IMG/VR virus record: IMGVR_UViG_3300043313_002362
Span: 1 to 21,366 of that record
DNA from: a virus
Reading direction: 5' to 3' (one strand)
Length of the DNA: 21,366 nt
Positions 1 through 5,089 of the stretch are shown piece after piece; positions within the stretch are counted from its first letter, which is position 1, and every line of letters starts with the position of its first letter. The position numbers and the translations under genes are program-made. Below the pieces are notes generated by a model. That model was not told where the DNA came from. It worked only from the letters and a program-made list of their open reading frames with translations, and searched no databases.

Positions 1-833
1 TCGAGGATTACTTTTCGTTTCTCTCGATCGATCCGCTGCTGCCCGTGCCGATACCACCGCGCGAGATGCCCGCATCTCTCGAGGCCGGCATCGAGTTCGA
101 CGATGTGACCTTTACGTATCCGGGAGGAACGGAGCCGGCGGTCGAGCATCTCAACCTGCATATTCGCGGCGGCGAGCTGATCGCGCTCGTTGGCGAGAAC
201 GGAGCGGGGAAGAGCACGCTCGTGAAATTGCTGCTGCGCTTTTACGATCCCACCAAGGGCGCGGTGCGGGTCGGCGGCGCGGACCTGCGTGACGTCGATC
301 CGCTGGCGCTACGCAATCGCATCGGCGTGTTGTTCCAGGATTACGCGAGCTACGAACTGTCGGTCCGCGAGAACGTCCAGATGGGGCGTCCCGGCCGCGC
401 GAACGACGATCGCCGCGTGCTGGCGGCTCTCGAGGATGCGCGCAGCGACTGGCTGCTGAAGAAGATGCCGAAGGGTCTCGACGCAAAGGTCGGGCGTCTG
501 TTCGAAGGCGGCCACGATCTCTCCGGCGGCGAGTGGCAGCGCCTGGCGCTCGCGCGCATCATGTATCGCGACGCGGACATCTGGATTCTTGACGAGCCGA
601 CCTCTTCGCTCGATCCCGAAGCGGAGGCGGCGATTTTTGCCGAGCTCAAGGAGATCCTGAAGGGCCGCATCGGCATCGTTATTTCGCATCGCTTTTCCAC
701 GGTGCGGATCGCCGATCGCATCGCGGTGATCGCGGACGGCAAAGTGTCGGAGCTGGGGTCGCATGAGGAGCTATTGCGCGCCGGCGGGCGTTATGCGCAG
801 CTGTTCGAGCTCCAAGCTGCCGGCTACCGGTAA
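1..833 (+). CDS. ABC exporter, C-terminal part with ATPase domain (5' end outside window)
   Basis: The reading frame is open from base 3, so the gene begins upstream of the window; a GTG at 45 is only an internal codon. What is visible is a complete nucleotide-binding domain. It has the Walker A GENGAGKST, a Q-loop at FQDYASYELS, the ABC signature LSGGEWQRLALAR, a Walker B ending in WILDEPTSSLD and the switch histidine in VISHRFSTV. The short lead-in (DYFSFLSIDP) resembles the linker after a permease domain, so this is probably a half-transporter of the type I exporter kind, with fused membrane and ATPase domains. It would couple ATP hydrolysis at the inner face of the membrane to export of an unknown substrate. 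It is ordinary host sequence upstream of the tRNA and unrelated to the inserted elements. The substrate cannot be read from this part. Confidence 0.93.
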   Translation, partial: EDYFSFLSIDPLLPVPIPPREMPASLEAGIEFDDVTFTYPGGTEPAVEHLNLHIRGGELIALVGENGAGKSTLVKLLLRFYDPTKGAVRVGGADLRDVDPLALRNRIGVLFQDYASYELSVRENVQMGRPGRANDDRRVLAALEDARSDWLLKKMPKGLDAKVGRLFEGGHDLSGGEWQRLALARIMYRDADIWILDEPTSSLDPEAEAAIFAELKEILKGRIGIVISHRFSTVRIADRIAVIADGKVSELGSHEELLRAGGRYAQLFELQAAGYR

Positions 834-890
834 AAAACACGCCAAAGTGCAGCCCGGCCGGACTTCTGTTAAGCTTGGAATCTCTCCGAG

Positions 891-966
891 GCCGGCGTAG
901 CTCAGTTGGTAGAGCAGCTGATTCGTAATCAGCAGGTCGTCCGTTCAATCCGGATCGCCGGCTCCA
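891..966 (+). tRNA. tRNA-Thr (anticodon CGT)
   Basis: A full cloverleaf can be drawn. The acceptor stem GCCGGCG (891-897) pairs with CGCCGGC (956-962), followed by T and an encoded CCA (964-966). The D-arm is GCTC/GAGC. The anticodon stem GCTGA/TCAGC holds the loop TTCGTAA with anticodon CGT at 924-926, reading ACG (Thr). The T-arm is GTCCG/CGGAT around TTCAATC. The gene is intact although it is the integration site: the incoming element supplied an identical 3' half, and the displaced half lies at 17041-17087. Confidence 0.97.
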
Positions 967-967
967 A
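921..967 (+). repeat. attL core, 47-bp direct repeat inside tRNA-Thr
   Basis: The 47 bases from the anticodon stem to one base past the CCA are identical to 17041-17087. Identity stops sharply on both sides (G versus A before, T versus A after). A direct repeat of a tRNA 3' half bracketing an integrase gene is the standard footprint of tyrosine-recombinase integration. Confidence 0.95.
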
Positions 968-1031
968 TAACCTCACTAAACACAAGCAGTTACGGAGAGA
1001 GCTTGCATCCATGCGTCTTTCACTCGTCGAT

Positions 1032-1052
1032 TAGCTACCGCATAGCTACCAC
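1032..1052 (+). promoter_or_regulatory. Probable integrase arm-type site, left end
   Basis: Two direct copies of TAGCTACC start 11 bp apart (1032 and 1043), the second continuing as TAGCTACCAC. The same 21-bp arrangement, differing at one base, occurs at 16914-16934 near the right end. Paired short repeats found only near the two att sites are what arm-binding sites of tyrosine integrases look like. The site lies 65 bp inside attL. Confidence 0.7.
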
Positions 1053-1088
1053 CGAGCTGGCACCGGAGTACGCGACACGGGGGACCCG

Positions 1089-2048
1089 TTGGCACCTGCG
1101 ATAAAAGAAATCCCGCTTCATTCGTGGGAAGAGCTGGTGGGGCGCTTCGACGACCTGCCAGCCTGGATCTTTCGCGGCCACGCCTCCACCAAATGGGATC
1201 TCCAAAGCACGCTCGATCGAATGGCGCCAGCCGGCCACCCTAAGACGTTCGCGGAATACAGTCTCACTCGCGAGTTTAAACGGCGCGCGCACACGTATCT
1301 CCAAGCGCATCAGGTCCCAACGAAACCGGGCGAGTGGTTGGCGCTCATGCAGCATTTCGGTGCGCCCACCCGTCTTCTTGATTTCACAAAATCACCTTAC
1401 GTCGCCGCGTACTTCGCCTTCGAAGACTTACCGCTGGACGGTTCGGATCGTTGCGCGATATGGGCCATCGAACCGGGATGGTGTTTCACTGAGTTTGCCT
1501 ACAAGGTTGGGAGCCAGGGCGATACCCTATTCGGATTGAATGCCGACGAGATCAACGACGCACTCGATAGAGCGAAGGGCTGGGCCTCTGAAAAACGTTC
1601 AGACGGCGAACCACGCACCGACGCGGAAATCCGCGGACGTCAACTAGTTATGGTTGGCTCGATTCTCGCTCAAATGATTGACGATAAAGCCGAGGAGGCG
1701 GCGCCGCTGGGAGCGCTCGTGTTTGAACCCGAGCGCCTCAGCGAGCGAATGTCTGCTCAGCAAGGCGTCTTCATTTGGCCAGGGGACGTGAATGCGACCG
1801 TCATGGATAACGTTCTCGCTCTCGGTCACATCGAGCGCGGAGTACGGAAGTTTACCGTGCCAACCTCGGAGCGAGGCCGCGCGCTAGAACAGCTCCGTCT
1901 GATGAACATCACGCGCACATCGTTATTCCCTGGCCTTGAAGGATTCGCGCAATCGTTTCGACAGGCGCTGATCAGAGATTCAACCGAGGGTATGGAGCGT
2001 CGGGCGTTACTGCGCGCGCTCGGCAATCAGACAACCGAAGACTCATAA
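1089..2048 (+). CDS. FRG-domain protein, cargo gene next to attL
   Basis: A 319-residue protein with an N-terminal FRG domain. The name-giving F-R-G triplet is at residues 28-30 in WIFRGH, followed by a conserved block around residues 89-113 (QHFGAPTRLLDF, then AAYFAFE) that is typical of the family. No signal peptide or membrane segment is evident. The start is TTG at 1089: an in-frame stop lies at 1032 and no ATG or GTG falls between; a weak purine-rich GGGGGA lies just upstream. The gene reads rightward, against nearly all of element 1, and sits between attL and the left-end operon, where prophages commonly carry accessory genes. The biochemical function of FRG domains is not settled. A role in defence or toxicity is a guess from its position, not something the sequence proves. 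Confidence 0.85.
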   Translation: MAPAIKEIPLHSWEELVGRFDDLPAWIFRGHASTKWDLQSTLDRMAPAGHPKTFAEYSLTREFKRRAHTYLQAHQVPTKPGEWLALMQHFGAPTRLLDFTKSPYVAAYFAFEDLPLDGSDRCAIWAIEPGWCFTEFAYKVGSQGDTLFGLNADEINDALDRAKGWASEKRSDGEPRTDAEIRGRQLVMVGSILAQMIDDKAEEAAPLGALVFEPERLSERMSAQQGVFIWPGDVNATVMDNVLALGHIERGVRKFTVPTSERGRALEQLRLMNITRTSLFPGLEGFAQSFRQALIRDSTEGMERRALLRALGNQTTEDS

Positions 2049-2076
2049 GAGACATCAGTTACCTCATCTCCCTTGG

Positions 2077-2364
2077 TCAGTTCTCCGTCTGCGAGCGCGG
2101 TTCCTGCTGCCAACCGCCGTTAACGTACTGCCCAACGCAGGCGGCGAGCGCTGCCGGGTACTCCGGCAGCCGAGCGCCGTGAAACATTTGGCTTTCGAGC
2201 AGTCCGCCGTCGACGAACACGAGGAACTCGAGCGCGCGGAACTGCGTTACCTTCCGCTCGCGAATCTCGGCCCAACGACCGCCTGGCTTCGTGAATCGAT
2301 GTAGGACTGTCATCGGCGCCGGCGCATTGACGCGCAGGCCCTTGAACGGATTCGTGTCGCTCAT
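2077..2364 (-). CDS. Unknown 95-residue protein, last gene of left-end operon
   Basis: I do not recognise this protein. It is 95 residues, soluble, with a mixed composition and a hydrophobic stretch in the middle (EFLVFVDGG) that looks like a buried strand rather than a membrane helix. It starts at ATG 2364, 19 nt after the stop of the upstream gene, without a clear Shine-Dalgarno sequence, so it probably depends on translation of its neighbour. It ends 28 bp from the stop of the converging FRG gene, and no terminator hairpin is visible in that gap. Position suggests it belongs with the winged-helix regulator and two unknown genes to its right. Confidence 0.6.
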   Translation of the reverse strand: MSDTNPFKGLRVNAPAPMTVLHRFTKPGGRWAEIRERKVTQFRALEFLVFVDGGLLESQMFHGARLPEYPAALAACVGQYVNGGWQQEPRSQTEN

Positions 2365-2383
2365 GGTGTGCGTGAACGCAGGC

Positions 2384-2791
2384 TCATTGCGGCATCTGAG
2401 CGAGCATCAGGAACCGCGTATAGACCTCGCCGTTTGGAGCATCGGCCGCGCTGCTGCTCAGGAACAGCGCGACATCGCGCGCGGGATCCATGGCTTCGAG
2501 TAACGGGCGTACTCGGTCAGAGAAGGTCGGGTCGACGTGATGCTGTCGCGTCGAATCCAGAAACGCTTCGATTGGTATGGATACCGTCGGGTCCATCTCG
2601 AAACGCGTGGTGGTGCCCGGCGGCAGCGTTTTCGTCGCCAGGAGCTCTCGCATGTGTTTCTTGGTCACGGTCATCGACAGAACGGTACGCTCGCCCTCGG
2701 ATGATTTGATCGCGTGCGCACGTAGCTGCCACTCGATGAGAGGCAGCCACTTCGTCACCATGTCGTTCCACTCGGCCATCGGATCATTCAT
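2384..2791 (-). CDS. Unknown 135-residue protein, coupled to upstream gene
   Basis: I do not recognise the family. The chosen start, ATG 2791 (MNDPMAEWND), overlaps the end of the preceding gene by 8 nt in the arrangement ATGAATGA, a common sign of translational coupling. A longer reading from 2845 is possible but would overlap the upstream gene by 62 nt. The N-terminal third is probably helical (WNDMVTKWLPLIEWQLRAHA). The rest mixes strand-like and helical segments, with no cysteines, catalytic motif or membrane segment. It is the third gene of the series regulator, 169-residue protein, this gene, 95-residue protein. Confidence 0.65.
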   Translation of the reverse strand: MNDPMAEWNDMVTKWLPLIEWQLRAHAIKSSEGERTVLSMTVTKKHMRELLATKTLPPGTTTRFEMDPTVSIPIEAFLDSTRQHHVDPTFSDRVRPLLEAMDPARDVALFLSSSAADAPNGEVYTRFLMLAQMPQ

Positions 2792-3293
2792 CGCGCCCTG
2801 CTTTCGTGTTGTGCGCATCTTGGCCAGGGGACAACTTGCGGGCAAGCGTTCGCATCACTTGTCGGCTGTCACCGTCCATTGCGCGGTATCTGTCGATCAG
2901 ATCCTTTTCCGTTTCTGACAGCGACTTCAGATCACGTCCAACCTTCTTGCGGCCGTGAAGGACGTCGAACACCTGTTCACGCTGAGAACTACTCAGCGAA
3001 TCGGACGCGAGCAAATTCCTCAGCACGCGCTCTGCTTTTGTTGCACGGTTTTTAAAGTACGTGTTGTAGTCGCCAGTGGTCTTGAACACAAGCCAGAGCA
3101 GCAACTTGACGCCAGTGTCCAGCGGGCAATAAACCGTATTGCTGATGAGCCCTAACTCCAGCAGCTTGTTATCGAGCGCGCGCCACGCGTCGTAACTCGC
3201 CTCACGGACGCGCTTCTCGCGATCGTGCGGATCGGCGCCAGCGCCGTCGATCGCTACGACGGCCGCGCTCTCGATTGATGTCATGAGTTTCAT
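2784..3293 (-). CDS. Unknown 169-residue protein downstream of winged-helix regulator
   Basis: No family recognised. The start at ATG 3293 (MKLMTSIES) shares an ATGA overlap with the stop of the regulator gene; the longer open frame to 3386 would run through that gene and is unlikely. The protein is mostly helical and charged. One hydrophobic segment (VKLLLWLVF, about residues 66-74) is too short and too isolated for a confident transmembrane helix. The C-terminal half (residues ~88-150) is rich in K, R and E, suggestive of nucleic-acid or protein contacts. Tight coupling to a DNA-binding protein suggests they act together or are co-regulated; anything further is inference. Confidence 0.65.
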   Translation of the reverse strand: MKLMTSIESAAVVAIDGAGADPHDREKRVREASYDAWRALDNKLLELGLISNTVYCPLDTGVKLLLWLVFKTTGDYNTYFKNRATKAERVLRNLLASDSLSSSQREQVFDVLHGRKKVGRDLKSLSETEKDLIDRYRAMDGDSRQVMRTLARKLSPGQDAHNTKAGRDE

Positions 3294-3673
3294 CGGTGCG
3301 CGTGCTCCTGTCCACGGCTGCCGGCATCGGCCGTGTAGTGGCGCGCGGACAATCGCGACACGGTATCGTCGTCGACGAGGAACCACGATGCGCCGCGGTC
3401 CGTGCGACGCGATTCGATCTGAAACCCGGCCGCGATCAGCGCATCAATGTCGCGTCGGATCGTTCTGTCAGTCACTTCCGGTAAGCCATGTTCAGCGGCG
3501 CAGGCCTGCAGTTGCGCCAGCGTTAGTCCGTAACGGGAATTCAGCAACCGCACGAGTAGTCGCCACTGGCGTTCAATTTGTTCGTGTCGGACAATTTCTC
3601 GGCACTGCGGCGCGGCGTAGAGGGCAGGGGGAACGCTTGGCAATTGCAGCTGATGGTGAAGGGTATTCGACAT
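3290..3673 (-). CDS. Winged-helix DNA-binding regulator (HTH part of WYL-type regulators, no WYL domain)
   Basis: A 127-residue protein. Residues ~35-95 form a winged helix like that at the N terminus of DeoR/WYL regulators. A helix (RQWRLLVRLLNSRYGLTL) is followed by a helix-turn-helix with the recognition helix in TDRTIRRDIDALIAAGF, then a wing strand ending in SWFLVD. WYL regulators normally continue with a WYL ligand-sensing domain of over 150 residues. Here only about 30 residues follow, so it is either a stand-alone DNA binder or truncated. It has an excellent ribosome binding site (AAGGAG), but this lies in the loop of a 6-bp stem ending at the start codon. The next gene starts inside its stop codon (ATGA). 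It probably regulates its own operon. Confidence 0.75.
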   Translation of the reverse strand: MSNTLHHQLQLPSVPPALYAAPQCREIVRHEQIERQWRLLVRLLNSRYGLTLAQLQACAAEHGLPEVTDRTIRRDIDALIAAGFQIESRRTDRGASWFLVDDDTVSRLSARHYTADAGSRGQEHAHR

Positions 3674-3691
3674 GGGGTCTCCTTTGACCCC
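3674..3691 (-). promoter_or_regulatory. Stem-loop presenting the ribosome binding site of the winged-helix gene
   Basis: On the minus strand GGGGTC and GACCCC form a perfect 6-bp stem around the loop AAAGGA, which contains the Shine-Dalgarno core, and the ATG follows immediately. In RNA this could modulate ribosome access; as DNA it is an 18-bp dyad that a protein could bind. Both are inferences from the symmetry alone. Confidence 0.5.
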
Positions 3692-3755
3692 GGCTGGCGG
3701 CCTGCCTGATAGACTCTCGCGCAGGCTCGTTAACCGGCTAACACGGTTGACGGGT

Positions 3756-3944
3756 TTAGGGGCGCTTGCGGGTTACCGCCCGCTTGCGCTCCGCTTTCTT
3801 CGTGACGCCCTTCTTCTTCAGCCAATCGTTTATCGCCTGCCGGATTTGCTCCGACTCGGTGATGTCCTCTGCAGCCTTGACGGTCTTCAGCCCGTCGGCC
3901 TGAACATCGTTGATCCAAAACGAGTAGCGTTTTCGTGGCGTCAT
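3756..3944 (-). CDS. Ribbon-helix-helix (CopG/Arc-like) DNA-binding protein
   Basis: A 62-residue protein. The N-terminal strand KRYSFWIND is followed by two helices (QADGLKTVKAAE, then SEQIRQAINDWLKKKG), the plan of ribbon-helix-helix repressors, which dimerise and insert the strand into the DNA major groove. The C-terminal tail is unusually basic. The start is ATG 3944, supported by GGAG six bases upstream; a longer open frame to 4148 would run through the neighbouring gene. A promoter with a perfect dyad on its -35 box lies just upstream, which fits autoregulation. It heads the leftward set that continues, after an 82-bp gap, with the winged-helix regulator. No toxin partner of an obvious known family follows, so a classic antitoxin role is unproven. 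Confidence 0.78.
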   Translation of the reverse strand: MTPRKRYSFWINDVQADGLKTVKAAEDITESEQIRQAINDWLKKKGVTKKAERKRAVTRKRP

Positions 3945-3958
3945 CGAAGCTCCAGATG

Positions 3959-3988
3959 TATATACGTTGGATTGACAAACAGTGTCAA
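3959..3988 (-). promoter_or_regulatory. Promoter and operator of the RHH gene
   Basis: Reading leftward, TTGACA (3988-3983) is followed after 18 nt by TATATA (3964-3959), a good -35/-10 pair. The -35 hexamer is half of a perfect inverted repeat, TTGACA-N5-TGTCAA (3972-3988). A repressor bound there would block the promoter, and the RHH protein encoded directly downstream is the natural candidate. Confidence 0.6.
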
Positions 3989-3999
3989 GTGAACTTCGG

Positions 4000-4350
4000 T
4001 TACTTCGTGATCGATTGCCACATCTCGCGCCCGACCTCGTCAATCGCGCGATCGCCCTCGGAGTCGAGCGCTGGACGTATGAACGGCTGCGCTGACTGGT
4101 GGACGGTGCCGAACTCCACAGGTCCTGCATATGGCACGTCGGTTCCAACCGCGACGCCGCTGCTCGTCTCCGTAATCACGATGCTGGATGCCAGCCTACC
4201 GGTACGCCGCGGCGCCAGGCGCGATGCGGTGTCTCGTATCGGCTTGGCGGCCGTCTTCAGCGCGCGTTGCTGCGTGCGTTTGTCGTTCGCCGTGGCCGCC
4301 AGTTCTTGAAGTTTGGCCTGTAACTCAGTGAGGCCGATGATCTGCAGCAT
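4000..4350 (-). CDS. HK97-gp10-like phage protein (head-tail/tail completion)
   Basis: A 116-residue protein whose pattern matches the HK97 gp10-like family: a helical N terminus (LTELQAKLQELA), then APRRTGRLASSI, the strand-turn VPYAGPVEFGT and the C-terminal HQSAQPFIRPALDS. These proteins act at the neck or tail completion stage of siphophage assembly. The spacing RTGRL ... YA..VEFGT ... PFIRPA is characteristic. The gene starts 2 nt after the stop of the upstream 116-residue gene. The odd point is location: in most HK97-like phages it precedes the tape measure, but here it follows it in transcription order. The RHH promoter begins 12 bp after its stop. Confidence 0.8.
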   Translation of the reverse strand: MLQIIGLTELQAKLQELAATANDKRTQQRALKTAAKPIRDTASRLAPRRTGRLASSIVITETSSGVAVGTDVPYAGPVEFGTVHQSAQPFIRPALDSEGDRAIDEVGREMWQSITK

Positions 4351-4352
4351 GT

Positions 4353-4703
4353 CTATTCCGCCTTGTGAAATTCCGCGGCCAGGTCATCGAGGATTTGCGG
4401 GGCGAGGCTGAACGGCCGCGCCAATGACAGCATGCGCAGGTGGCGCGCGACGATCTTGAAGTCATCCGCCACGGAATGCAACACGGCGGGGGTTAGTGGC
4501 TCGTGCTGGAGCCGCGTGAGCGCGGACTCAAGTCGAACGGCGTGCGCTTCGTTGGGGCCCGCGACGCCCAATTGCTCGCCCAGGCGCAACATCTTTACGA
4601 TGCCGCCGAGAATGCCGTTCAACTCGCGCCGTAAGAGCGCCGTTGCCGCGTCGGTCGACAGATACGGTAACGCCGCGCGTTTGAGCGTTCGGAAACTTAG
4701 CAT
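4353..4703 (-). CDS. Unknown phage protein, 116 residues, upstream of gp10-like gene
   Basis: Not recognised. The protein is almost entirely helical and rich in leucine and alanine (for example LLRRELNGILGGIVKMLRLG and VLHSVADDFKIVARHLRML), with no cysteine cluster and no real membrane helix. A good ribosome binding site (TAGGAG, about 8 nt spacing) supports ATG 4703. It is followed within 2 nt by the gp10-like gene, so both are likely co-translated and may act together at the tail or neck. The tape measure gene lies upstream, beyond an oppositely oriented small gene. Confidence 0.62.
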   Translation of the reverse strand: MLSFRTLKRAALPYLSTDAATALLRRELNGILGGIVKMLRLGEQLGVAGPNEAHAVRLESALTRLQHEPLTPAVLHSVADDFKIVARHLRMLSLARPFSLAPQILDDLAAEFHKAE

Positions 4704-4782
4704 CAGCGGCTCCTACCGGCAGGCATTACGAAGGTCACTCCGATCGCGTCACGGAAGTTGAAACGATACAATCGCTGAACGT

Positions 4783-5085
4783 ATGGCCGAACTTCCATCA
4801 CATGTCCTCCGAATGGCGTCGTTCAAACATGTTCAGCAGATGCTGGAAGCTAGCTTTGTGCTGACGTACGGGTATTCCCAAGAAGGTCCACTCAAAGTCG
4901 GGCCTGATGATTTTGTTGTCGAAGTGATATTCCGATCCATGCCTTCGAGCACCATCGCGCGCAGTCCGTTCGAGAAGTCGGCCCTATTCGTTTTCAAAAC
5001 GAGCGCTGAAGCCGTCGCAGATGTTGAATCGCGCCGTTCCGAATTGCTCGCTGAGGGCTGGATCGAAAACGACGCTGCCGACTGA
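4783..5085 (+). CDS. Unknown 100-residue protein, moron-like gene against the tail operon
   Basis: No family recognised. The protein is soluble, with alternating hydrophobic and polar segments (FVVEVIFRSM, SALFVFKTS) and an acidic C-terminal helix (VADVESRRSELLAEGW), a folded-protein pattern. The overlapping minus-strand frame (4833-5093) is a serine-rich shadow. The gene reads rightward and its stop lies 4 bp from the end of the converging tape measure gene, so it sits as a single inserted gene in the leftward late operon. There is no good Shine-Dalgarno sequence before ATG 4783. A TACAAT hexamer at 4766-4771 could serve as a -10 box but has no convincing -35. Independently transcribed single genes of this kind in prophages are often expressed in the lysogen. 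Confidence 0.6.
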   Translation: MAELPSHVLRMASFKHVQQMLEASFVLTYGYSQEGPLKVGPDDFVVEVIFRSMPSSTIARSPFEKSALFVFKTSAEAVADVESRRSELLAEGWIENDAAD

Positions 5086-5089
5086 CATC

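Noticed and set aside
1011-1034. Seven-codon frame MRLSLVD with a purine-rich leader near attL
   Set aside because: Too short to support as a gene and it overlaps the probable arm site; likely chance.
3700-3750. AACCG/CGGTT hairpin between RHH and winged-helix genes as a terminator
   Set aside because: The arms are only 5 bp with no T-run; transcription probably continues through the gap.
3730-3978. 82-codon minus-strand frame overlapping the RHH gene
   Set aside because: The other frame gives a proper ribbon-helix-helix protein with a ribosome binding site; this one is incoherent and its start lies in the promoter.
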